In this document: one piece after another, positions 1-6,589 of the stretch
Layout: every line of letters starts with the position of its first letter
Position numbering within the stretch: the first letter of the stretch is position 1
Assembly (NCBI GenBank): GCA_030591745.1
Contig: JAUVAM010000033.1
Location: forward strand, 1 to 12,115
Reading direction: 5' to 3'
DNA: 12,115 nucleotides
From: Deltaproteobacteria bacterium
GTDB taxonomy: Bacteria; Myxococcota; B64-G9
Notes under the pieces: model-generated
Told to the model about the DNA's origin: nothing
The model's input: only the letters and a program-made list of their open reading frames with translations
Database searches by the model: none
Made by a program: the position numbers and the translations under genes

Positions 1-206
1 AGACCGGTTTGTCCTCGGACACGCGCATCGAAATCCGCGAGGGGCTCAAGGCGGGCGAGAAAGTGGTCAGTGGGCCTTATCGTGCTCTGTCCAAGGATTT
101 GCAGCACGGCGATGATGTGGATCTGGATGCGGCCGAAAGGCGCGGCAAGAAGGGATCGGAGAAGGCGGGCCGACCTCGGCGCCGCGGACGCAAGGGTCGC
201 AGGTAA
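1..206 (+). CDS. Periplasmic adaptor subunit of an ABC/RND-type efflux system (MacA/HlyD family), C-terminal end only
   Basis: This is the 3' end of a gene whose start lies before the window; the reading frame enters at base 3 and stops with TAA at 204-206. The visible 67 residues include the stretch GLKAGEKVVSGPYRALSKDL followed by a GDDV motif. This is the typical last beta-strand region of MacA/HlyD-type membrane fusion proteins (GLxxGdkVvtGPyraL...L.dGd.V). The remaining tail is unusually basic (RRGKKG...RPRRRGRKGRR) and probably disordered. Known family role: the adaptor bridges an inner-membrane permease and an outer-membrane channel in the periplasm. A MacB-type permease gene starts 10 nt downstream, which supports a shared operon. 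The family call is fairly secure; the substrate cannot be told. Confidence 0.75.
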   Translation, partial: TGLSSDTRIEIREGLKAGEKVVSGPYRALSKDLQHGDDVDLDAAERRGKKGSEKAGRPRRRGRKGRR

Positions 207-216
207 CGGCCAAACG

Positions 217-1485
217 ATGGTGGCGGCAGAAAAAAAACGAGGGCCCTTGCGCTGGGTCATGGGCCGCTGGCATGGCGTGACCGCCGGCGTGGATGTGGCC
301 TTGGGGGCCTTGCTCGGCAACAAGTTTCGTGCCGCCATGACCGCTTTGGGCATCGTCATCGGCGTGATGACGGTCACCGGCATTCTGTCCATCATCCACG
401 GTCTGGACCAGGGCGTCGAGAAGCAGATGGCGCTGATGGGTACTCGCTCCATCTATATCTCCGACTGGCCCTGGATTGTGCGCGGAGACTGGTACAAATA
501 CGTCAACCGACCTCCCATCACGGATTGGCAGTATCGACGACTGAAAGAGCAAGTTCCCTTTGCCGAGGATATGGCCCCCATCGTCAAGTCTCGATCCCGG
601 GTGAGTCGAGGGGCTGAGCAGGTCAATGACGTGCGCCTTCGGGGGACCAGCCACGCTTACCTGTCGGTCACCGGCGAGTCGGTGGGTCTGGGGCGCTTTC
701 TCTCGGCCGCCGACGTGCGATACGCCAGGCCCTTTGTGGTCTTGGGCTCTGACGTGGCCAAGCAGCTTTTTCCCCAGAGCAGCCCGCTGGGAGAGTATGT
801 GCGCATTGGGTCGGCCCGTTTTCAAGTCATCGGCGTCTTGCGTGCCCAAGGCAGTTTCCTGGGCCGGAGTCAGGACATCACGGCCACCATGCCCATTGGG
901 CGATTTCGGCGGGACTTCGGTACGCGTCGTTCCATGGAGATCGCCGTCGCCGTGAGCAAGGAGATGTCTCTCGAGAAGGCCGCCAGCGAGTTGGAGGGCA
1001 TCATGCGGCGGGTGCGGGGTTTGCGGCCCGTCGAGGAAGACAACTTTTCGGTCAACCAGCAGGAGATGCTGAGCAAGTTTTACGAAGAGATCACCGGGAC
1101 CCTCTATCTGGTGATCATCATCATCTCGCTCATTTCGCTTCTGGTGGGTGGCATCGGCATCATGAACATCATGCTGGTTTCGGTCACCGAGCGCACCCGC
1201 GAGATAGGCCTGCGCAAGGCCTTGGGCGCGCGTCGCTTGACCATCCTGTTCCAATTCCTCATCGAGAGTCTGGTGCTGAGTGGCCTCGGCGGTCTCATCG
1301 GCCTGGCAGCCGGTTTTGGCGTGGCTTATGTGGTGGATTCGGTCTCGGCCCTGCCTGCACATGTTTCAGCCGCGGCCATTGTGGCCGGCCTGGGTTTCTC
1401 GGCCCTGGTGGGCATGTTCTTCGGCATCTGGCCGGCCTGGATGGCTTCGCGTTTGGACCCGATTGTGGCCCTGAGGGCCGAATGA
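217..1485 (+). CDS. MacB/FtsX-type ABC transporter permease (first of two paralogues)
   Basis: Inner-membrane permease of the MacB/FtsX type, 422 residues from the ATG at 217. I chose this ATG because it follows the adaptor stop by 10 nt; a longer frame back to 70 would lie inside the adaptor gene. The Shine-Dalgarno is poor (AGG around 201-203). Topology is that of the family: TM1 at about residues 41-62, a large periplasmic MacB_PCD domain at about 65-290, then three TMs at about 296-319, 345-373 and 386-408. The hallmark cytoplasmic loop VSVTERTREIGLRKALGAR after TM2 is intact, as is the closing SRLDPIVALRAE. MacB proper has an N-terminal ATPase domain; it is absent here, so a separate ATPase is needed. 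The gene overlaps the next permease by ATGA. Likely role is export of a lipid, peptide, lipoprotein or drug; the sequence does not say which. Confidence 0.92.
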   Translation: MVAAEKKRGPLRWVMGRWHGVTAGVDVALGALLGNKFRAAMTALGIVIGVMTVTGILSIIHGLDQGVEKQMALMGTRSIYISDWPWIVRGDWYKYVNRPPITDWQYRRLKEQVPFAEDMAPIVKSRSRVSRGAEQVNDVRLRGTSHAYLSVTGESVGLGRFLSAADVRYARPFVVLGSDVAKQLFPQSSPLGEYVRIGSARFQVIGVLRAQGSFLGRSQDITATMPIGRFRRDFGTRRSMEIAVAVSKEMSLEKAASELEGIMRRVRGLRPVEEDNFSVNQQEMLSKFYEEITGTLYLVIIIISLISLLVGGIGIMNIMLVSVTERTREIGLRKALGARRLTILFQFLIESLVLSGLGGLIGLAAGFGVAYVVDSVSALPAHVSAAAIVAGLGFSALVGMFFGIWPAWMASRLDPIVALRAE

Positions 1486-2714
1486 TGCGCATCGGCGACG
1501 TACTATACAGCGCCCTGGTGAGCCTGCAGGCCAATAAGCTAAGATCGGGCTTGACCACCCTGGGCATCATCATCGGCGTGGGCGCGGTGGTGGCCATGCT
1601 GGCCATCACCACCGGTTTCGAGCGTTTCGTGAATGAGCAGTTCAGCGGATTGGGCTCCAACACCTTTCAGCTTCAGAAGCATCCCCACATGCGTTTGGGC
1701 GGCAGGCGATCCCACAAGTGGCGTGAGCGCAAGGACCTGACCCTGGCCGATGCAAAGGCGATTCGGGCTTTGGATGAGGCAGCTCGTTTCGTGGGTTCGG
1801 AGCTGTGGACATGGGGTGCCACCCTGCGCTCCCGGCATGAGGTCACACCGGCCAATGTGGTCATTTGCGGCGGGAGCATGGAGTTCGCGCCCAACAATGG
1901 TTATGACATCGCCGAAGGCCGCAACCTGAATGACTCGGACCTGCAGCATGAGCGGACCGTGGTGGTGCTTGGCGCGGACCTGGCGGCGGGGCTCTTTCCC
2001 TATTCCACTTCGGTGGGGCAGCACATCACCTTCGCCGGCAAACGTTTTCGGGTCGCGGGTGTTTTCGCCGGCAAAGGCAGTGGTTTGGGCGGCGGCAGTC
2101 GGGATAACCTCGTCATCATCCCCATCAGCACCTTTGTGCGCATCTACGGCGGCCGTCGCTCGGTCAACATCACGGTGCAGGCCATGCAGCCGGAGGTTTT
2201 CGACTACGCCAAGGATCGAGCCATTCAGATCATGCGTCAGCGTCGAGGATTGAAGCCGGGCAAGGAAAACGACTTCACCGTTTTCTCCAACGAATCCACC
2301 ATTGAGATGGTCAAGTCCATCACGGACAACATCGTCTTGGCGGCCCTCGGCATCGCGATCATTTCGCTTTTGGTGGGCGGCATCGGCATCATGAACATCA
2401 TGATGGTTTCGGTGACCGAACGCACCCGCGAGATCGGCACACGGCGGGCTTTGGGCGCGCGCAAACGCCACATCCTGGTGCAGTTCACGATGGAGGCGAT
2501 CATTCTCTCTGCCTTGGGGGGCGTGCTTGGACTTGGACTGGGCTTCGGCGCAGCCTACTTGGCCGATGCCCTGGCCGGCCTACCTGCGGCCGCGCCCCTC
2601 TGGGCCGTCATCGTCGCCCTAAGCATCGCCTCCGCATCTGGCCTGATCTTCGGCATCTACCCAGCCTGGCGAGCCTCCCGCCTCGACCCAATAGAAGCCC
2701 TCCGCCACGAATAA
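1482..2714 (+). CDS. MacB/FtsX-type ABC transporter permease (second of two paralogues)
   Basis: A second permease of the same family, 410 residues. Its ATG at 1482 overlaps the upstream TGA by 4 nt (ATGA), and a second in-frame ATG follows at 1485; either suits translational coupling. TM1 is at about residues 21-43, the periplasmic domain spans about 45-280, and the three C-terminal TMs lie at about 284-310, 332-360 and 371-393. The loop VSVTERTREIGTRRALGAR and the ending SRLDPIEALRHE closely match the upstream permease. The pair probably arose by duplication and may form a heterodimer, whereas classical MacB is a homodimer. No ATPase domain is fused. The stop codon lies two bases before the left boundary of the transposon-like element, so any original terminator may have been displaced. 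Confidence 0.92.
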   Translation: MMRIGDVLYSALVSLQANKLRSGLTTLGIIIGVGAVVAMLAITTGFERFVNEQFSGLGSNTFQLQKHPHMRLGGRRSHKWRERKDLTLADAKAIRALDEAARFVGSELWTWGATLRSRHEVTPANVVICGGSMEFAPNNGYDIAEGRNLNDSDLQHERTVVVLGADLAAGLFPYSTSVGQHITFAGKRFRVAGVFAGKGSGLGGGSRDNLVIIPISTFVRIYGGRRSVNITVQAMQPEVFDYAKDRAIQIMRQRRGLKPGKENDFTVFSNESTIEMVKSITDNIVLAALGIAIISLLVGGIGIMNIMMVSVTERTREIGTRRALGARKRHILVQFTMEAIILSALGGVLGLGLGFGAAYLADALAGLPAAAPLWAVIVALSIASASGLIFGIYPAWRASRLDPIEALRHE

Positions 2715-2715
2715 G

Positions 2716-2775
2716 GGCAGGGGGACGTTGTTGCGTTATTCTCATTAATGGCAAGGGGACGTTGTTGCGTTATTC
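2716..2775 (+). repeat. Left terminal repeat pair of the RAYT element (two direct 21-bp copies)
   Basis: Copies at 2721-2741 and 2755-2775 are identical over 21 bp. They begin GGGGACGTTG and end GCGTTATTC, and each is preceded by GGCA plus A or G. The 13-bp spacer contains the palindrome CATTAATG (2743-2750). The block is the near-perfect inverse of the right-end pair, including spacer length. Within a single copy only a short stem is visible (ACG, loop TTGTTG, CGT). Confidence 0.95.
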
Positions 2776-2936
2776 CCTTTGTTTGCCCCCGGCAGGATCA
2801 GAATCAGGCATTGGGTGACCGGAATCCGGACACGCCGTGATCCTCGCGCGCAGCAGACCTCCGCTTTTTCCAGAGCTTTGTCGGATTGTGTTCGAATGGC
2901 ACGACAATCGCATGACCCTGATTCAAGGAGGCGATT
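2776..2936 (+). promoter_or_regulatory. Leader region of the transposase gene with possible hairpins and a strong ribosome binding site
   Basis: This 161-nt gap separates the left repeats from the transposase ATG. AAGGAGG at 2925-2931 lies 5 nt before the ATG and is a near-ideal Shine-Dalgarno sequence. An inverted repeat GAATCAGG (2801-2808) / CCTGATTC (2917-2924) has its right arm directly against that Shine-Dalgarno. A shorter inverted repeat GATTGT (2884-2889) / ACAATC (2904-2909) overlaps an alternative pairing TTGTCG (2878-2883) / CGACAA (2902-2907). Such folding could limit transposase translation, but that is inference. I found no convincing -35/-10 pair here. Confidence 0.4.
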
Positions 2937-3914
2937 ATGCCTAGAGGGCCGAGACTGGATACACCGGGAGCGCTACACCATGTCATTGCAAGAGGCATCA
3001 ATCAGCAGCCAATTTTTCGGGATGATTCTGACCGATTGAATTTGGTCGCGCGAATTGGAGAGGTTTTACAGTACCAGGCAGGCGTTATCTATGCATGGGT
3101 CTTCATGGCCAATCATTTCCACCTGTTGCTTCGGACATTGAAATCCGATCTTTCGACCATCATGCGGCGACTCATGACTGGGCATGCCGTCGCTTTCAAC
3201 AATAGGCACCGGCGGTCCGGCCACCTCTTTCAGAACCGCTACTGGTCTTGCCTGGTCGAAGACGATAAATATTTTGAGACACTCGTCGCTTATATTCACC
3301 TGAATCCGGTGCAGACAGGCCCCTGCATTGCTCTCGGCGACCTTGAGCGGTACCCATGGAGTGGTCATGCGGGGCTCTTGGGCGGACTCTGTCAGCCATG
3401 GTTCGACGCCGAATCCATCCTCGGTCGATTTGGCCGGACAAGCGCCTTGGCGCGTGAGGCCTACTTTTTTCAAATTGAAGATTTTCTTAGAAATCGAAAA
3501 AGGGAGGATTTCTCGGGCGGCGGTCTTATTCGCAGCATGGGCGGGCGGAGCGAATTTCTTCGCAATGGAAGAGGTCGTGATCGCTGGGCTCACGACGAGC
3601 GTGTTTTGGGAAGCAGTGAATTCGTCGAGCGTATCATGAGGGAAATCGAGATGCAGGCTGTTGAGCCGGAAATTCAGCAGCCATTCTTAGAGCTTGTTGA
3701 GCAGGCGATTCCTGAGGTTGCTTATCGGCATGGTCTGACTGTGGCGCAACTTACGACTGGAAGCCGCCGCAGGTGTGTGGTGAAGGCGAGAAATGAGTTG
3801 GTTATCGAGGTCTCGATGAGGCCTGGATTTCGAGTAATCCAACTGGCTCGGCGGCTCAATATCGCCCCGAAGACCATTTATCGCATCCTGGCCACAGTGA
3901 AGGAGTCCGCCTGA
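2937..3914 (+). CDS. REP-associated tyrosine transposase (RAYT, Y1/HUH family) with DnaA-domain-IV-like C-terminus
   Basis: A 325-residue single-strand DNA transposase/nuclease. The N-terminus MPRGPRLDTPGALHHVIARG is the typical RAYT opening. The metal-binding HUH motif is H60-F61-H62 in FMANHFHLLLR, GHLFQNRY lies at 95-102, and the probable nucleophile is Tyr119 in YIHLNPV. These motifs place it with the TnpA_REP proteins that recognise REP-like repeats, and such repeats flank the gene here. The core ends near residue 180. The C-terminal part (about 260-322) has GLTVAQLTTGSRRR, a following VKARNE and a helix-turn-helix-like QLARRLNIAPKTIYRI. Its order resembles DnaA domain IV (L..L...SR+R.vv.AR...IG..lg...TV). 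The start is fixed by AAGGAGG at 2925-2931. Base composition is somewhat more AT-rich than the neighbours, consistent with acquisition. The frame is intact, with all catalytic residues present. Confidence 0.93.
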   Translation: MPRGPRLDTPGALHHVIARGINQQPIFRDDSDRLNLVARIGEVLQYQAGVIYAWVFMANHFHLLLRTLKSDLSTIMRRLMTGHAVAFNNRHRRSGHLFQNRYWSCLVEDDKYFETLVAYIHLNPVQTGPCIALGDLERYPWSGHAGLLGGLCQPWFDAESILGRFGRTSALAREAYFFQIEDFLRNRKREDFSGGGLIRSMGGRSEFLRNGRGRDRWAHDERVLGSSEFVERIMREIEMQAVEPEIQQPFLELVEQAIPEVAYRHGLTVAQLTTGSRRRCVVKARNELVIEVSMRPGFRVIQLARRLNIAPKTIYRILATVKESA

Positions 3915-3921
3915 GTCCAAT

Positions 3922-3986
3922 AACGAGAATAACGCAACAACGTCCCCTTCCAAACAACGAGAATAACGCAACAACGTCCCCCTTCC
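3922..3986 (-). repeat. Right terminal repeat pair of the RAYT element (two inverted 21-bp copies)
   Basis: The copies at 3927-3947 and 3961-3981 are exact reverse complements of the left-end repeats, and each is preceded on the + strand by AACGA. They start 34 bp apart, as on the left. The 13-bp spacer matches the left spacer at about 8 of 13 positions when inverted. The outer copy has five C at its edge and the inner copy four, mirroring the left end. The pair begins 7 nt after the transposase stop codon, so a transcript through the element could fold its two ends together. Confidence 0.95.
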
Positions 3987-4031
3987 ATTTGCTCAATGCG
4001 TGTACTACGATGCCTCGGAAATCAACGTTGC

Positions 4032-4038
4032 AAGGAGG
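4032..4038 (+). promoter_or_regulatory. Ribosome binding site AAGGAGG that fixes the start of the first cytochrome gene
   Basis: AAGGAGG stands 8 nt before the ATG at 4047. It decides against an in-frame upstream start at 3996, which would add 17 residues with no signal-peptide character. No clear promoter could be assigned in the 60 bp between the element and this site. Confidence 0.85.
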
Positions 4039-4046
4039 TAGAGAGC

Positions 4047-4997
4047 ATGCGCATCGCGGGATTGTTGGTTGCGTGGTTGGCGCTGCCGGGCCTGGTCTTC
4101 GGGGCCGAGGCCAAGCCGAGTGAGTCGCCCAAGCCTGCCGTTCGAACCGTGCAGGTCAAGGATGGCATCATTTTGTTCAAGGTGCGTTTGACGCCTGGTG
4201 TGCCGGACCCGGGGCAGGTGGTTGAGGCCATGGTGGAGATGTTCGAGGTTCCTCCCGTGCCCGATCCCATTTACGGCGAACAGATCCCCATCAAGGATTC
4301 CACCATCACCGCCGAGGTGACCGATGCGGATGGTGAAGGCTACACGCAACGCTACCTGATCCACCCCCAGATGGACGCGGGTACCTATGGATTCCACTAT
4401 ACGCCAGTCCGAAAAGACATCTTGCGGGTCGTCTTCAAGGGCAAGCACAAGGGCCGGAAATTCAGCACAAGCTTCCGGACACCCGTGGCGGTGTGGCCTT
4501 TCAAGGACGCTTCGGCATCCAAGTCGGATGGGCCTGCCGGTGGCTCGCGCATGCCGGCCTTGCCCTCTGGTATGGGCGGTCCGGCCATGCCGGCTTCCCC
4601 GGGCGGGACTCGCGTGCCGGTTGCTTCCGCGGCCAAATCGATTAAGCCCTTGCCCGACGCCATGCAGCGCATGGGGGACAAGTGGGTGCTCCTGCAGGTG
4701 GCCATGTTTGCCGGACGAGCGGCTGACATGAACCGGGTTAAGACCGGTGCCACCACCTTGCAGCAGGTCAGTATGGTGGCGAGCGGCGTACAAACCGACA
4801 TGACTGATTTTTCGACAGAGATGAAAGAGTTGGCCAAGGCCTTTGAGCAGCTCGGTGTAGCGGCAGGTGCCGGCAAGCGGGCCGAGGTGGAGCGTCAGTT
4901 CGGCAAGATCGCCGACACAGGCTGCACCCGTTGCCATTTCGTTCACCGATGGAAGGTGCTCGGCACCCTGGCCGAGTACCCGAAGATGCTTCACTGA
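4047..4997 (+). CDS. Secreted cytochrome c'/c556-like protein with an N-terminal beta-rich domain
   Basis: A 316-residue periplasmic heme protein. Residues 1-20 (MRIAGLLVAWLALPGLVFGA) form a clear signal peptide. Residues about 32-148 are beta-rich, with PDPGQVVEAMVEMFEV, a DADGEGYTQRY segment and AGTYGFHYTPVRKDILRVVF. The layout resembles YtkA/FixH-like Ig-fold domains, though I am not certain of this. A Pro/Gly/Met-rich linker follows (about 157-198). Residues 200-297 are helical and end in the heme-binding motif C293-T-R-C296-H297 close to the C-terminus. That is the arrangement of the four-helix cytochrome c'/c556 family, in which the histidine is the proximal ligand. The c' family takes part in electron transfer or binds NO/CO. 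The fusion is unusual. The next gene, another cytochrome, starts 14 nt after the stop. Confidence 0.85.
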   Translation: MRIAGLLVAWLALPGLVFGAEAKPSESPKPAVRTVQVKDGIILFKVRLTPGVPDPGQVVEAMVEMFEVPPVPDPIYGEQIPIKDSTITAEVTDADGEGYTQRYLIHPQMDAGTYGFHYTPVRKDILRVVFKGKHKGRKFSTSFRTPVAVWPFKDASASKSDGPAGGSRMPALPSGMGGPAMPASPGGTRVPVASAAKSIKPLPDAMQRMGDKWVLLQVAMFAGRAADMNRVKTGATTLQQVSMVASGVQTDMTDFSTEMKELAKAFEQLGVAAGAGKRAEVERQFGKIADTGCTRCHFVHRWKVLGTLAEYPKMLH

Positions 4998-5011
4998 GCG
5001 GGGAAGACATC

Positions 5012-5947
5012 ATGAAGAATTGCATGAGCGTCATTTTAATTCTGGTTTTCATCGGTTTGGTTCTTCCTGTGGCCGCCGAGGATTTGCCCCAAATCGGGGA
5101 CGTGACTCACGGGACGCAGCTCTACCGTATGAACTGCACCGTCTGTCATGGTTTCAACGGTTCGGGCTCGGGTCCAGTGCGCGGCAGTTTGCAGATACAG
5201 CCCGCGGACCACGGGGACGGTGCCTTGATGAACGCCCGCGACAACAGCATGTTGTTCGCTACGATTCAAAGTGGAGGCTCTGCTCGGGGCAAGCACAAAG
5301 CCATGCCGGGATTCTCAGGCACTTTGGATGACTTGGATACCTGGGATCTGGTGGCCTACATGCGATCCTTGCACCTGCCATTGACCGCTTTTTTCGAGCG
5401 GGTGGACCAGTACCTGGTCAAGGCCTATGACTTGGGCCAGATCGGCAACAAGGATTTCAAGGCTGGGCAGATGGAGCGCTTGAAAAAGGCCATCAAGAAA
5501 ATGGACCCTCGAGATCTTCACCTGACTGTTTTTACTCTGTTTAAGGCGGACGAGCGCCGGGCCAGTCCCGAGCTGGTTCCCCAGGAGCCGCGTCGTCTGG
5601 CCCAACTGCAAAAGAAGGACAAGCTGGGCTATGTGTTTTTCTTGGATCTGATCGGTCCGCGTGGCAAGCGCATTCCGGTGGGCGTTTCCCTGGACATGAA
5701 TTACACGATGACCAAGCTGGTGACCACGGGTGGCGCGCCTGCCGTGGCGGGCGAGCTGAACACGCGGTTGGCCAAATATGTGGGCATGGGCAAGCGTGGT
5801 GACGTAGTCAATTTCAAGATATCCAAGGATAAGGTTGGCAAACTCTTTGACGCAGCGGTCGCCCGAATATACGCCTTGGCGATCGAGGGAGCCAACGTTT
5901 ACGAACTGGAAGAGCGAGAGCGTTCCTGGGCGGACAACACCTTCTGA
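5012..5947 (+). CDS. Secreted class I cytochrome c with an unrecognised C-terminal domain
   Basis: A 311-residue periplasmic cytochrome. The signal peptide covers residues 1-22 (hydrophobic ILILVFIGLVLPVAA). The heme motif is C42-T-V-C45-H46 in YRMNCTVCHGFNGSGSGP, and the probable sixth ligand is Met98 in KAMPGF. The WDLVAYMRSLH helix closes the domain, as in cytochrome c class I (cytochrome_CBB3-like) proteins. Residues about 124-311 continue with a Lys/Arg-rich helical stretch and then alternating segments that I cannot assign. No second CxxCH is present. The ATG at 5012 was chosen because it opens the signal peptide; an earlier in-frame ATG at 4931 lies inside the upstream gene. The Shine-Dalgarno is modest (GGGGAAG, 5000-5006). 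It probably exchanges electrons with, or is assembled alongside, the upstream c'-like protein. Confidence 0.85.
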   Translation: MKNCMSVILILVFIGLVLPVAAEDLPQIGDVTHGTQLYRMNCTVCHGFNGSGSGPVRGSLQIQPADHGDGALMNARDNSMLFATIQSGGSARGKHKAMPGFSGTLDDLDTWDLVAYMRSLHLPLTAFFERVDQYLVKAYDLGQIGNKDFKAGQMERLKKAIKKMDPRDLHLTVFTLFKADERRASPELVPQEPRRLAQLQKKDKLGYVFFLDLIGPRGKRIPVGVSLDMNYTMTKLVTTGGAPAVAGELNTRLAKYVGMGKRGDVVNFKISKDKVGKLFDAAVARIYALAIEGANVYELEERERSWADNTF

Positions 5948-5956
5948 TTCTGATTT

Positions 5957-6589
5957 TTATTTCACCCACCGCGTCGGGACCCCGGCCTTGCGCGCCATGT
6001 CGGGCAATTCGATATCCAAAAAGTGTTTGGCCTTCTTGAGTTTTTCCTGGCATTTTTCCAGGTTTTCGGCCGCCTTGTTTGAGTCGGCGAGCGCCCCTGG
6101 ACGACCGAAGAGAAGATGCTGCCTTTGGTTGGTGTCACGACTGTTTTCCAGAGACTGACACTTGGCTTGAAGTTGGGCCGTCTTATTCCGGGCCTTGGTT
6201 GCCCGCGCCTTCCACCTTTTCTTTTTGTTTTCGTTCAAAGGCGCGACCTTTGGCCCACCAGGCAGGCGCTCGCCAGAGTCGCGGGTTTGCTCCACCGTGT
6301 CCCTTTGTTTATCCGGGGGCCGATAGGACTCGTGCCGGATTTTGCGCCCGTCGTTGTCTCTTCGGGCTCCGGTCTGCGGGGTCGCTTTGCGCTCACGTTC
6401 GGTCCGTTTGCGGTTCTCCTCTTGCTGCTTGAGCGCCCTGGAACGCTGGGGCTCAGGAAGCTCATAGGGGTTGTCCGTAAAGTGAATTCCTCCATTCTTG
6501 TCCGTCCAGGTGTAGGTCTCAGCCTTCGCCAGGCTCGCCAGGGCGAGCAGGCAGACCAGGCTCAAGATCTGGAGGCCCAGACGGCTCAC
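5957..6589 (-). CDS. Secreted DUF4124-domain protein
   Basis: A 210-residue exported protein. I place the start at the GTG (6589-6587), which overlaps the upstream TGA as GTGA and has GAGG (6596-6599) 6 nt before it. A TTG at 6595 in the same frame touches that Shine-Dalgarno and is less likely. Residues 1-23 form a signal peptide (LQILSLVCLLALASLAKA). Residues 24-45, ETYTWTDKNGGIHFTDN followed by PYELP, are the signature of DUF4124, a small domain common at the N-terminus of exported proteobacterial proteins and of unknown function. The rest is highly charged, Arg/Lys/Glu/Gln-rich and probably helical or coiled-coil at about 125-190, with two cysteines. It ends 9 nt from the stop of the convergent cytochrome gene. 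Confidence 0.85.
   Translation of the reverse strand: MSRLGLQILSLVCLLALASLAKAETYTWTDKNGGIHFTDNPYELPEPQRSRALKQQEENRKRTERERKATPQTGARRDNDGRKIRHESYRPPDKQRDTVEQTRDSGERLPGGPKVAPLNENKKKRWKARATKARNKTAQLQAKCQSLENSRDTNQRQHLLFGRPGALADSNKAAENLEKCQEKLKKAKHFLDIELPDMARKAGVPTRWVK

Larger units (their letters stand above)
2716..3986 (+). mobile_element. REP/RAYT-type single-gene element with paired inverted terminal repeats
   Basis: The element consists of one tyrosine HUH transposase gene with mirror-symmetric ends. The left end carries two direct copies of a 21-bp repeat (2721-2741, 2755-2775); the right end carries two copies in reverse complement (3927-3947, 3961-3981). Both pairs have a period of exactly 34 bp. 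The outermost copies have five G (or C) at the edge and the inner copies four, again mirrored. The outer flanks GGCAG (2716-2720) and CTTCC (3982-3986) set the proposed limits. No target duplication is visible, which fits the Y1/IS200-type mechanism. The transposase frame is intact, so the element may be active or domesticated. Confidence 0.8.

Noticed and set aside
67..1362. Long antisense open frames across the permease, cytochrome, PEGA and Kelch genes
   Set aside because: They are His/Arg/Pro-rich shadows of GC-rich genes, without Shine-Dalgarno sites or recognisable domains, and overlap frames with clear family signatures.
2721..3981. CRISPR array from the repeated 21-bp sequence
   Set aside because: Only two copies per side, inverted between sides, with 13-bp spacers and a transposase between; no cas genes.
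3987..4031. Promoter for the cytochrome genes (TACGAT-like -10 near 4008-4013)
   Set aside because: No acceptable -35 box lies 16-18 bp upstream; transcription may come from within or before the element.
5948..5956. Terminator between the convergent cytochrome and DUF4124 genes
   Set aside because: The gap is only 9 nt and no inverted repeat is visible across it.
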